From NCBI RefSeq assembly GCF_001640805.2, contig NC_066837.1, positions 19,856,001 to 19,920,000 of the forward strand: a stretch of DNA of 64,000 nt. The letters run 5' to 3'. Every line of letters starts with the position of its first letter. Position 1 is the first letter of the stretch. Shown in pieces: positions 1 to 12,564 of this stretch. This stretch comes from Lates calcarifer (Eukaryota > Chordata > Actinopteri > Centropomidae). The position numbers were made by a program, and so were the translations under genes. Under the pieces are notes generated by a model. The model worked only from the letters and a program-made list of their open reading frames with translations, did no database searches and was not told the origin of the DNA.

Positions 1-480
<480 letters not shown>

Positions 481-1102
481 CTAGAGAAAAAAGGAGAAAA
501 TGACAGTAGGGATGTCAAGTTAATGTCATCTACAACTTGTCAAACATATTAGGCAGCATATCACCCATCGATGTAGGTACACCACAGATCGTAATATCTT
601 AACCAATGGATTAATGGCATAGGCTTATATCATAGGTCTACCTCTCTCAAAGTTTTCAGTCTCCATTATTAATCATTCCTTGACTTAATACTCAGTTGCT
701 TGCTGTCCTTAGAATTGAATTCTGAAACCTATTCTCATTTAGATTTTTTATTGTTTTATTCATATTAGTGATTTTACCTGACGTCTATACTTCAGAGTCT
801 GGGCTCTATCTGTATTTTTCCATATACGTATGAATTTCAGTTTTATTTTGAGCTTTTCTTTACATATTTATTAACTGGTTTATTCTAAGAGTAAACCATG
901 CCTTTATTACTTTTCACTTGTAATAATGTCTTTGCCCATTGAACACAGTCATCAGCCTATTATAAAATTCCGGTGTTAGCTAATGCTCAAAAAATTAAAA
1001 GTAAGTAATATCAGTGTTGTGACATAAATGTTGACACAGTATATATTCCTATGGTGCTCCATTAGGAACCTATTTCCAACACACACAACTGTGAGTGAGT
1101 GC

Positions 1103-1312
1103 TCGAGGTTTCTGCCTCTTAAAAGGAAGTTTTTCCTTGCCACGGTTGCCTAGTGCTTGCTCATGGTGGGATTTGTTGGGTGTCTCTCTGTAAATATTAT
1201 AATATGAAGAGTACGGTCTAGACCTGCTCTATATTAAAAGTGCCTAGAGATGACTTTTGTTGTGATTTGGCGCTATATAAATAAAATAAAATTGAATTGA
1301 ATTGAATTGAGC
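1103..1312 (+). mobile_element. LINE-like 3' tail with (AATTG)n end
   Basis: This is a fragment of a high-copy teleost repeat with the familiar blocks GAGGTTTCTGCCTCTTAAAA, GGAAGTTTTTCCTTGCCAC and TTGTGATTTGGCGCTATATAA, closed by a pentanucleotide tail TTGAATTGAATTGA. The tandem tail suggests target-primed insertion of a 5'-truncated non-LTR retrotransposon. The family name was not determined. No coding sequence is included. Confidence 0.55.
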
Positions 1313-2005
1313 ACACAGAACTAAATCAGCCAGCAGTTTCAATGAAGATATCCTTATTGACATAGGGCATCAGAGAACAAAGCTGAGCTGCAAATACTCA
1401 CTCTCCTGCATCAGTGGCATTTTACAGCTGCACCATACCTATGAAGTGCTGCTCTTGGCTGAAAACTGCATTTGAACTTCATTATTTTGTTCCTGCTGTT
1501 CCAGCCACAACATCTCCAGACAGACACTCCTCAAATACATTACACAAAACACAATAAGACACTACAAACATTATAGAAAACCAATAAAGAAGATGTGTCA
1601 TACGGATTATATTATATTATGGAGAGCTGTTCATTTGTCAAAATAACCTACCCAAATTTGATCGGCTTTGGAGTTGCACTATGCAGCTGTATCTTGTAAG
1701 AAAATCTAAAACTTAGGCCAGGACTCTGTATTCGGCAGATACTCATACTATGACCAGAACAATGACAAAAATAACCTCAAGATCATTAGATATAAAACTA
1801 CACCAGTGTATTGTATTTCTATCATGTTATGTGCCTCTCTGTGTGTATGCATGTGCGCACTGATCTAATTACAAGACAGTAAGTGGGTGTGTGCTGGCTA
1901 TCACAACTAATAGATAGAGAGGACATCTCCAATAATTCTATCTTTGCATAAATATACTTGTCTGTACAAATGCATTGCTTTGTTTTCTGTCTGTCCTCTT
2001 AAACA

Positions 2006-2017
2006 TAAACACAAACA

Positions 2018-2060
<43 letters not shown>

Positions 2061-2064
2061 AGAG
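2006..2064. repeat. (CA)n microsatellite
   Basis: Interrupted ACAAAC units pass into about 20 uninterrupted CA units and then GAGAGA, in tusc3 intron 3. Confidence 0.95.
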
Positions 2065-3200
2065 CTAAATAAAGACAACTGTATAAAACGGGAATTTCAA
2101 ATGAGGTTGATTATCTCCTTTCTCCAAATCTGCACCCATCTTTCATCTCTCTCGTTTCACACCCATTTAACTCTGAATCCCAGGACTCCCTACAATTATC
2201 AGCAACAATAAAGTCAACTAGTTTACTCTCTTCTGTTTTCCCCAAGATTCCTGGAGAAAAATGGAGAGGAGGGGAAAAGGACAGGCAATGAGCAGAGAAA
2301 ACAAAAACAGAGGAAGAAAGAAATGAGTGGAGAGTTGCTATGCAAAATATATTTCTCATGTTCCTAGAACTGTAAGAACATGTAAGCATACAAGTAGAAA
2401 TACAAAGCAAAGGGATGAGGATGTAATTAACACTAGTAGACAGATGGATAGAATCATGAGATTCAAATAGCCTTGAGAAAAGATATCAGAGAAATCACAA
2501 GAAAGCCAGAGAAGAAGCAATAGAAGATAAAGAAAGTATGGCTAGCAGAATAGTAAGCTGAAAAAAGAGGGAGAAAAGAAGAAATATTAAAGATTATTTA
2601 ATTTTAAATACCAGTCTATTTTTAATTGAGCATAGCTATTTAAAGTTCCAAGAATATAAAGTGTAGAATAAAAATGACAACAGGGAATTAACCTCTGTAT
2701 TTTGTATCTTTTTCTGTATTTAGGTAACGCTGCTTGCAGAAAGCTGCCTGTTTTTGGTGCTGCCTGCATTTGAGAGTTTTTAACCTACTCAGCACTCAGC
2801 ACTACTCAGCCACACCAGAGAAAAACACAGAGGAACAAAGTTTTCTAGTGACAAAAATGTCTCCAAAGTGAATAATACTTACGCTTACATTTTTTAAAAG
2901 CTTTTTTGTTGTTGTTTGTTGGGGGAGCACAGTCCGTCTCCATTTTGGTGTCAGTGGTAAATTGCAACACAAATGTATGTATATCCACAGTGGCAAAGTG
3001 ACAACCGTTGAGCGGCTGTGCCTCCCATTGAAAACCTACTGAAGACCATCAATTCCACTGCACAGCAGTGTTTGCTTGTCTAACTTTATAAGCCTGTCAT
3101 TCGATCAAAAATAGATCAAAAATAAAACACTGTTTTTATTAAATTTAACACTGTATGTATTATAATTAACCAGGTATTATTTCAGTCATCCATCCTTTTA

Positions 3201-3689
3201 TGGGCGGTGATTGATAAGTAAGCAGCTCTCGTTAAATGCATGTGCATTTGAACTCTTTGAGAGATTATGCATAAAGTTTGAAGTTAATAACTTTTGAGGT
3301 ACTCCTGTCTCAGGTAATTGAAAACTGCAAGTCAGCACAGTCTGAGAAAATGGTCCACAGCAGTGTCATTATCACTGTCAACATGGCGACCATTGAGCTC
3401 CTTCTTCATCTTACAGAAGAGCCAGTAGTCTGAGGGTTCCAAATCAGGTGAAAAAAAACCACATTGGGTATTTAGCACAGTCAAAACTACATTGGGCAGA
3501 TGACAGCATGAAGGCTGATGTCCACTTTCTCAAGACTGTGCTGACTTGCAATTTGCAATGACCCAAAACAGAAACACCACAAACGTTATTAACTTCAAAC
3601 TATCTGCAGAACTGAACTGCACATGCATGTAATGAGAGCTGCTCATCTACCTCTACCTTAGGCCACAAACTTATTAATCACCCTTTCAA
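3201..3689 (-). mobile_element. internally deleted mariner-type transposon
   Basis: Long imperfect inverted repeats (about 3201-3350 against 3515-3689) frame this 489-bp element. The ends read GGGCGGTGATTGATAAGT on the left and, in reverse complement, GAAAGGGTGATTAATAAGTT on the right, each next to a TA, the target duplication expected for Tc1/mariner. The left repeat lacks about 22 bp (the GGCCTAAGGTAGAGG block) present on the right. The minus strand between them keeps the last part of a mariner transposase. Most of the transposase gene is gone, so the copy is dead. Confidence 0.8.
3332..3445 (-). pseudogene. mariner transposase C-terminal remnant
   Basis: An open stretch of 37 codons plus stop on the minus strand reads DLEPSDYWLFCKMKKELNG, then RHVDSDNDTAVDHFLRLC. 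The family signature at this place is SPDLAPSDYWLF, where the D after P-S is the last member of the DD34D catalytic triad. Here the preceding bases extend it as SPDLEPSDYWLF. The N-terminal DNA-binding and catalytic parts are missing, having been lost with the internal deletion of the surrounding 3201-3689 element. Confidence 0.75.
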
Positions 3690-4751
3690 TATTTTTTTGT
3701 TGTTTAGTTTGTGCAAAAGAAAACTGAATGTCTTGATTTTGGCAAAAAAACAACACATTTGAATGTGTCAGCCTGGATTCTAGAAACTTGTTAGAGGCAT
3801 TTTTCTCAATTTTCAGAATAAACAGCAAGCAAACATAAAAACAAAAAATATAATGTAAAAGAATTTTCTTCTCATGTGTGAGTCAAAAGAAAAGGAAAGG
3901 AAAACAGGACTGAACATGTGATGTGAATTTCTGTGTGAGTAGAGTGAAAAAAGTCACGTATCTACGTCATGCGTATTGTATCTGCCCTTTGTGTGTGTGT
4001 GTCCATGGATGCCTTTCTCCCACAGATTGCGTCTCCCTGTGTGTATGTATGACTTTTTGTGTGTGTACTTTATGCCTTTTCCTGTAAGGTTTTCTATAAG
4101 GTTGTTTACTGAACTACTGCTGACATTCTGAGGCAGCCCCTTACAAGCAGAAATCAGCTAGTCAGTGGATGGAACAAAGGAAGAGAGGGAAGAAGGAGAG
4201 AATGAATAGTAGAAGGAGGAAGAGCTGCTGAAAAGAGCCAGATTTGACAGGGTGGGAAGAAAAACTTTTTTTCTTTAAAAAACAGGCAATTTTACCACCT
4301 ACCTTTTTGCAGCTATTAATTTAGTGGAGCAAATTACCTTCAGCAGTCTGGTGGGTCCTATGATAAAGCTAATCCTATACCAGCAAAACAGTAATTAGCT
4401 TTTGGTGTCCAATAAATTTTTCTCATACTTTTATCTTTGTCATATAAATCATCTTTATTTCACACAAAAAAAATCTCCAAAGCAAAAAAGCAATGTTTTG
4501 ATTTACTAAGTTGGAAGCCAAAGGATTTTAAACCAAGCTACTGCAGTTGGAACAAGGCCTACTGGTATTTTCTGTAGACCTCACAAGATTGTGAATGTGT
4601 TTCATTAAAGTTATGGGTTGGGTGATGATGAGGCACCTACATAATGCTAGAAGTGTTATGTGCAGAGGGATCAGGATGGACTGGGGGCAGAAAAAGGAAA
4701 GTATCACATTAGGTAACAGTGGAAGTGACAATACACTAAACAATGATATAC

Positions 4752-4869
4752 CTGTTGGAAAACATCGGCCCCCTCATCGTAGTCCACCACAGTGAAGAAC
4801 AGCTTGTTGGAAAACGCAGATGAGTAACGCCAGGAATTTGCCAGGACTTGGTACTCCTCATTCGCCTGC
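4752..4869 (-). CDS. tusc3: tusc3 coding exon 3
   Basis: This 118-nt exon completes the arginine codon split from exon 2 (AG|G) and then encodes 39 residues, [17 protein letters not shown] followed by [18 protein letters not shown], residues 93-131 in my numbering. It is the central part of the TUSC3 lumenal thioredoxin-like domain, whose redox activity helps the oligosaccharyltransferase glycosylate sites near cysteines. The acceptor is a pyrimidine-rich tract ending CTTATAG, and the donor is CAG|GTATAT. The phases join exon 2 and exon 4 exactly. Residue 112 is Ser where I recall Cys in human TUSC3 (AFC versus AFS here). That residue is outside the CxxC site and is probably a normal lineage difference. 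Confidence 0.95.
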
Positions 4870-7218
4870 CTATAAGATGGCAATGACACAGAAAGAAAAA
4901 ACTAAATGTTTAATTCATGTTACATTTAGAAAAAACACTTGCACACTCAAGAACCGTGCCAAAGATTAAGATTCTATTCAAGACCATCTCTTCTGTGCCA
5001 AACAAAACTTTTTGAAAGGAGACATCACTAAAAGTAGGTGTCACTTAAGTTCTAAAAACATAATGAAACATAATTTCTGACTAATATTAACAGAGTTGTC
5101 CAAAAGATGAGTGACAATGTCAGGCTTTTCAAGTACCTGAAAAGAGAGCTGACAAAATGTGGATTCTCAAGTTCTGTGGAACTAATGCTGGAGAGCAAAC
5201 TGTGATTGATTAAAATGATGGATGTGCCACATCAAGAAATTTAGATTTGCAGTAAATACTTGTATACTTTTTGTAACTTTAATTAGCAGAATGTTGTATT
5301 CTTTCAGAACCATGTTCTTAATAAGAATTGTAATTAAATTCCTTACTCATCTTTTAGCGGCAAATATGTCTTGTTTACATTGTTGTCAATTATGTTTTTA
5401 CAAGTACACAGTTGTAGTTTGTCTTTTCAGTTCTCTTACATTTATACAGCTGCTCTTTGTCCTACAGAAGATCTTATTCTGCCATGGGTATAGGCTCTGA
5501 ACAAAGGATGAAATGAATGCATTTATTCATGAAGAGACAAACAGGCGCATGAAAAAGGAGGACAATTTCATCAGAAAATCCACACCAGTGACCTCAAAAA
5601 CAGAGAGATAGGGTAGATGGAGGGTAAAGAGAGGAAGTAAGCACTGGAACAACATGAAAATGTACACTAGATCCTTGTTGATGTCACTCTCTTCATCCTA
5701 CATAGTGTTCATGACGTGTGAAGATACTACATTTTCATTTCTCTTTTCCTCTCCTCTCTTTTTAGAACCTGATTTGTCATTTAATTTCTATTACCTTTAA
5801 CAAAGCATAATGAAGATGTTATTTTAACCAGCCATGGTCAAACCAGTCTGTCACCTTATCTTCCTCCACGACAAGATAAACAGTAAAATGTCAAGAGGCA
5901 GTCTTTCTTTTCCATGGTGTGTCTCTCTCCCTTGTTTCTGACTTTAGCTACATGCCTCTCTCCTTCTCTCTGACATTGTGTCTTATGTCAACTGCCTCTT
6001 GAGTTGGCTTTAATTAGTGGGAAATCGACTGTCAGGATCTGTTATGTGCAGTGATGTTACATTGTTATCTTCACAGCTAATATTAGGAGGGTCCCTTTGA
6101 AGTGTATACAGCAAAAGTCAGTAGAGATGAAGTTGAAACTCAGGCCAGCAGACTGTCTGGGATTACAGTGGTGTGCGTCTCTGTCTGTGAGCACCCCTCT
6201 GCTGGAACTGTCTAGGTGTCACTGAGATCTGGCTTTTATTGTGCTCATACTCCACGGTATTTATTCATTTGTCGTTTATTTGGCTTGCTTCCTGACAACT
6301 GTCCGAATGATAAAAGAATATTTTACTAATCGGGGTGAATGATTAAGAAATGGACATGATAATGGAAGATGTTAAACCACTTGTACCTGATAGTTTACAC
6401 ACATTTATTAATTATTTTAGTTTAATATTATCTACTTATACATTATATTGAATATTTAAATATTTTTGCTATTAATTTACAAAAGCATATGAATTCTTGC
6501 TGCATGTTTACACAACGTCACGAGACAAGCACTTATCTACTAAAATGCCTTTAATACAGCAATAATTTTAAAATGTACTAATTTTTCAGGATGTGTTTCC
6601 CAAACCGGACTAATCTCAACTACAGTACGTGAACCTCAAATTCAACTGAGAGTCAGGTTTGTGTGGAATGGATAAATGCCTTAAAAGATGATGACAACCA
6701 ATTATTTGAGTCTAATAGCAGTCCCTGTATCAGTCTCACCAAGGCAAAATAAATTAACCAGTATAACAAGCTAGGGATATGAATTATTAAAAAATTACAG
6801 TTTTTCAATTATATGGTGAGAGTGAAAACAAAAATGCTACAGACCCCTCTGAACTCCAACAATAATGCAATGTCTTTTAGTATGACATTTATTCTCATTA
6901 ATTGTATATATTTATAATTTACAGTATGTATTAATGTGGCCACTGTCCTCAGTCTTTATCTGTTTCTTGACTTGAAAAAAATGTAACCTCTTTTTCTTTT
7001 GTTTTCCTTATGTAATTTTGCACGTAATATATTAATTATACATTATGTGTTTTTGTTACTATCATCTGTGACATTGTGTTTATTTATTGAGTATAGATGT
7101 GCTGGATGTGGCAGTGAAAATTGTGACTTGTTGGTCTTGCTTTTGATCATACAGCCACTATGACAAAGGCTTTTTAAAGCAACTATACCTCAACAAAGCA
7201 GTGTGCCTACATCCATAT

Positions 7219-7354
7219 GTACACAGCAAAATCAACAGTGTTAATTCAACACTTTTGCTTATCCGTTAAGGGTCGTGAGAGGCAGGGTACACCCAGTATA
7301 TTTATACTTTCAACTCTAACACTGAAAATCTAACACTTTTGATTTTGCTGTGTA
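7219..7354. mobile_element. MITE-like palindromic element
   Basis: This 136-bp unit has terminal inverted repeats: the left end is GTACACAGCAAAATCAA followed by AGTGTTA, and the right end is the reverse complement with about two mismatches in 28. The short non-coding interior contains CTTATCCGTTAAGGGTCG and GAGAGGCAGGGTACACCC, words also found at 22350-22430 in the SINE-like element. It is a probable non-autonomous DNA transposon of undetermined superfamily. Confidence 0.55.
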
Positions 7355-8449
7355 CGTGTGCGTTTAAGTTTATGACTGTTTATATATAATGTGGGGGTGT
7401 GTTGTGTGTATATGTGAGAGAATCACTGTGCAAATTTGGCACTAAAGCTTATTTCAGTGTGCTACAATTGAGCTAAACAATATGTGATATTTAGTTTGCA
7501 CAAGAAAGGGGAAACAACAATGCCACTGAAATGCCTTCTGTTGTAAAACAAATATGCCGTGCATATAGAGAACCTGCTTTCTGCTGGTGCTATGTCTCCT
7601 GCAAATTCATTCACATGTGATTATGCATTCTTGTTATTTTTATGTGATCAAAGCTAGAAAAGTCTTGCTCTTCTAAAATCATGCTAAACTCTACTTTTCT
7701 TGTTAGCAGTTACTAAGCAACAATAATACAGAATCACATTAGTCAAAAGTGCACAGAAACCTGCAAAATGTAACCTAGTAACCAAAGAAAAGAAATAAGA
7801 ACAGTAGTTATCATTCCAGTAAAGGAAAAGGTAGCTTCATGAAGGAGAAAACTCTACTTCTGTTCTTAGTTTGGGGTTCAGCCTGAACTGTTGCATCACC
7901 ATCTGCCATTTTTTCCAGCCCCTAGATAATTTATACATGATGGTACATGGTGTGAAAATACTATCACCATACCATTGATACTAAGCTTAAAAATGAATGT
8001 AGTGTGAAGACTGTCACTGTTGAGTATACTTAAATTAGTCTCCTTTCTAGTATGAAAGCAGTACTCAGTATGTAGTACGGACATGGGACAAAGCTTACGA
8101 GTGATGTTAGTGAGGACCTCAGTGATTAGCCATCTTTTTCACAGTCTGATGTTCCTCTTAACACAGACAGAGGTCACCATCTAACATCCATCTCTTGCTC
8201 TCTGTCTTTCACTAATGATGTGATGCTATCGCTAGTGTTAATAAGAGAAGTGGAAAGGGGGAGGGGGGGTACAAACAGACAAACAAAGAGAGGAGGAAGC
8301 AGACAGAAGAAGAGAAATAAGGGTAAATGAGAGCGGGTTGACATTAATGAATGCATCTGGTTATTAAATTGAAATAAGAGGGCAAGTTGGCTGGTTTAGT
8401 GTTAAGAGAGAAGGAGGAGAGAAATGGCTTCTGAGATAAACAGATAAAT

Positions 8450-8492
8450 GTGTGTGTGCGTGTGTGTGCGTGTGTGTGTGTGTGTGTGTGTC
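8450..8492. repeat. (GT)n microsatellite
   Basis: GT units with two GC interruptions, in tusc3 intron 2. An open frame crossing it is a repeat product. Confidence 0.95.
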
Positions 8493-10174
8493 AAGGGTTA
8501 GCCCACAGCAACTGGTGAGAAGATTTGAGAGTGTGCGAGTAAAATTGCAAACCTTGTACAACCTGCTTTGGTGGAATTCTTAGAGTAGGCTACAGCAACG
8601 AAAGAGAAATAAAAAGAGAGTGAGTTTGTCTGTGTTTCGTGATAATACTGTGAGTGTCTGTTCTGCCTGTCTTCAACAAAAATATATTTTACTAAGACAA
8701 AAGAGAGAAAGAGAGAGAGAGATACAGAGACAAACATGCACAGAAAGAAAGGTGGCTGAGAGGTGCTGACATGAGTGATGAATAAGTTATCTAATCAAAT
8801 GACTGATGAAATAGAAGAGTGGCTGATTACAGTAATAGGCAAAGTCAGGATAGAGGAGGTCAGTGCTGATTTCATCAACTAGCTGGACTTCTAGTAGGAC
8901 ACTGGGACATGGGTCGACTACCTGCTTTACGCTACACAGGCAGAAGTTGCTACAACATACTATATACCATGCATCCCAATGTAATGAATGTTAAATGATA
9001 CAGAATTTTTCTTAACTAAACAATGAGTCACAAGCCTTTCACATTAGTTTATTCCTTGACACACATCTAAGCAACTCAAGCCTAGGTTTACCAAATAATA
9101 CTACTTTTCAGACAGAGAGAGACAGTGATTTGTGGGGAAATCAGTAATTCCTAAACATCAGAGCAGCCACCACCTTTGGCTATCCATTCGGAAGTTACAA
9201 AGTGCATCATAAATATGGAAATATGAACGCAAAAGGGAAATCAACAGTAGACTAAAATGAAAAACAATCGAAGCAAGCACGAAAGATGAAAACCAAATCA
9301 AATTCTACAGGAGAAATACTGTAGCACTGACTGCAATTCACATGACCCTGAGAAAAACATGACAAAAATAATAAAGCTGGGTACATGCCATACACACATC
9401 CAAACAGTGGGTTCTGTCCTTTTTTATCATTTAATGCCATAGAGTGTAGAGCTTTCAGCACCACGGACAGCTCCACAGTCATATCTATTATAAATACCAG
9501 TGTTGTGTGCACAGCTGTCCATGGTGCTGAAACCCTGGGATTGACAGGGTGTTAAAATTGTTTAATTGAGATGGAAATTCATTTAGATTCTGAGCTAAAA
9601 ATTAAAATCAAACTTCTAATCTTGTATTTGCATTTTGAGGTAGTGCTTGATTTTGCTGTGTTGCACTTGATTCTGCTGCAAACATGATGCAAGTCTGGTT
9701 TTGTTAATGAAAAAATTAAGTTAAAACTCGCTACTGGGATTTTTGGGAAATATCCTCAATGTATTAAATGCTTTGAGTACGCAAGTGGGTAAGTAGGTCT
9801 TGTTGGCCTTGTTCTGTGGAATTTATTCATTCCCCTTTGGTAGTACGGCTGGCTGAAGTCCCTTTGATCCAAATGTCAACGTGACCCACAGGTTCTTGTT
9901 ATATAATGCTGTTTTCTGTGTTTCCCAAGGTGTGCAGGTCTAGGACATTTGTGCTTGTGTGTGTGCATGTGTGTGTGTGTGACTTGAGAGCTTACAGATT
10001 TTTCCACTGTACATGAACTTCAGTGCACTAAGTAAACTTGCAGGAGGGAATGAGAGTTATGTCCGGCAATAGAGAGAAGGACAGAGGAATGGTTGTTATG
10101 GTAGGAGCTATGCCAGGTTGTGGCATACAGAAGGTGCTTTGGCCTTGAGTGTGTATGTGTGTGTGCATGCATAC

Positions 10175-10344
10175 CTGCAGACAGAACACTGCCTTTGAGG
10201 CTGCAGGGCAGTGAACATGACGATGACAGAGTAGTTTCTGGGTGGGGCCTTGACGAAGCGACGGAACTTGTCACCGTTCATCCGGACGACCGAACGCCGA
10301 GAGGACCACTCCATCATCTGGTCAACCTTCTCTGACAGCAGATT
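10175..10344 (-). CDS. tusc3: tusc3 coding exon 2 (CxxC active site)
   Basis: This 170-nt exon starts in phase 0 after an acceptor ending GCATTCAG and ends inside an arginine codon at CAG|GTATGC. It encodes residues 36-91 plus two bases of codon 92: [17 protein letters not shown], then [28 protein letters not shown] and QRQCSVCR. The CSVC motif, with cysteines at about residues 88 and 91, is the redox pair of the OST3/OST6 family. That pair forms mixed disulfides with nascent glycoproteins so that nearby asparagines can be glycosylated before folding. Similarity to vertebrate TUSC3 is very high throughout, and no residue I would call catalytic is missing. Intron 2, which follows, is 5305 nt. 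Confidence 0.96.
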
Positions 10345-12539
10345 CTGAATGCACAGAAAACGAAAAGGGCAGAGAGGACAATGTTTCGTGTTAGGTTTTT
10401 CAGATTCAAACAGAAGAGTAATTCCCATGAGTCTAATGATGTTAAGGAACAGCAGATTAATAATAAAGGCATTTAAATTTTTTGAAATGTCAAAAACTGA
10501 CTCTACCATGGGGGAAAATCATGTATAGTCAAATGACAGTACAGAGAAGTTACAAAGACATTCTGGTACACTCGTATAAAATGACCCATTTGTACACTCC
10601 CCAGATGTCACCCAGATTCCCCACAGAATACATCAAAATCCTTTACTTTTCCTGTCTGAAAAACAGAAAATGTCTTATTCTGTAATATTCCAACTATTCC
10701 ACGACCAGGAGGAACCTTGCTGTATATACTGGCTGCTTTGAAAGTCCAAGGCTGATACAGGCCAAGGTAATGCTGGATGCAAGTTACTAAATCTAAATTT
10801 TAATGGGTTTGACTCCTGGCCTGTATTGACTAATGGGATGCAAAGAATCTGGAATACAACAAACCAAACCATTATTTACAGAGAAGGAGCCCTGACTTGG
10901 CAGCCTAGGTATGTGCGTATGCACAGTAAAGCCAAAGTTCTTGGTTGTGTTTGTGTGTGAATTGTGAGAGTCTGCTGCTGATTAAATTCGGGCCGGCTTA
11001 GCTAAAAGGTCACAACAGAGTCAGCGTCAGAACACAACGCTCAAGGTAAACAACACACAGCACACGTGTGTACACAAACACAGCCAGTGCCTTTGTAAGG
11101 TGTCTAAAGCTGAAATGCTTATTATGGCAAAGTCATGCAGCGGGGTACGGTAATGATTCAGTGTAGCTGAATGTATGTGTGTGCAAAAGTGTCCCTGTGC
11201 TGTTTGTGTGTCTGCAAATCTACTGTATGACTGTGTAAGTTCTCAGCAGGACACTGCTTAGTTGCTACCAGCACCATTTTTTGCCAAACTTGAGCTCTGA
11301 ACTGATGGCTGATGAAATACTGAGACTGCTGATGAAACACTTGTTTCCCACTTGTTTCTCTGCTGAACAAACTGTATAGCTAAATAAATAAATAAATAAA
11401 TAAAAATCTGTCCGAGAAGCATATTTCAATTTACAGCACAAAACTTTTTTTCTTTTTTTGTGAACGAGACTATGCTAAATCTGTGCAGAGGCGTTGTCAT
11501 GCATTTTTCATTAAAGACTTTTGTCCACCATGTCTGCATCTTTAGCACATACAGAAACACTGATAACTGTTTTTTTCCTTCTCTTTTCTCAACCCATTTT
11601 TTAACACAACTTCTAAACAGGGAGAGGGTAATTCAGGGCAGAGTACTCTCTGTTTTTGCCATAGTTTTTACCTTTTTTTAAATAAAGAGTGCTGTTGTCT
11701 TGACATTCATTTCATGCTTTGGACTCATAAAATCATTTTACTCACAGTTTTCAATTGCAATCGACCTTGATGTAATGCTTGTGTTCTAACTTGTGTTGGA
11801 TAAGGCACCCCGGTTGAAACACAATGAATGGAAGTGGGCTGGTGTTGTAGTATGCTGATAAACATATAAAAACACATTCAGTTAGAAAATGTCTGTAGTA
11901 GTGGTGACATTGGCTAATACTAAATGAATCAGCTCAAATCTTAAAGCATATTGTGTAAGTTTAAAAATGCACTTCTTCACAAATTCTTCTCGTGAATGAA
12001 AAAATGCTACATCATACTTTAAAAGAGGCTTGATGCTGAGCTTGCTCTATTTTGCTGGACACGTAACAAACATTGCTGTTCCCATTTTGTTGTTTATTTC
12101 TAAATGTATTATTAAAATTGTCTTGCCAAGTGAGTCAGCTGAGTGTGCTGACTTTCTCAACATTCTTCATGCTTTTCACTCTGTTGCCACCCAGCATATG
12201 CATGCAAGTCTCGCTTGTGCAGAGGGGCATTTGATGCAGAGCTGAGAGGTAGGAGTGGTGGCTTTTTGTGGTTGTACTCTTTCAAAAGTTTCTTCTCAGT
12301 TTGCAACCAATTCACACCAGTTATAAGGGGTAACGTGATGGTATGAACATCCCATCTCATACTGTGCTCTATGTACAGTAACTTTCTATCTCTCCCTCTC
12401 CATCCTTCTTTCTACCCACTGGTTCACGAGTATTGGATCAAGTAGACAGTAGCTAAATAATTTAGCACTGCACCTCACTCCTACTGCTAATCGGGCACAA
12501 AATCTCCCTCTCTCCCTTTCCCTCTCTCTCTTTCATACT

Positions 12540-12564
12540 CACACACACACACACACACACACAC
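12540..12564. repeat. (CA)n microsatellite
   Basis: Twelve or so CA units following a CTC-rich stretch at 12480-12538, in tusc3 intron 1. Confidence 0.9.

Larger units (their letters stand above)
481..4751 (-). other. tusc3 intron 3
   Basis: This 4271-nt intron has a good donor (GTATAT at 4751) and a pyrimidine-rich acceptor (CTCTAG before 480). It contains a LINE-like 3' tail near 1103-1312, a (CA)n run near 2006-2064 and a deleted mariner element at 3201-3689. Otherwise it is AT-rich unique-looking sequence with no supported exon. Confidence 0.85.
4870..10174 (-). other. tusc3 intron 2
   Basis: This 5305-nt intron runs from donor GTATGC to acceptor CTTATAG. It is AT-rich, with a MITE-like element at 7219-7354 and a (GT)n tract at 8450-8492. 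The small frames inside show no family resemblance or splice context, and I see no further gene. Confidence 0.85.
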
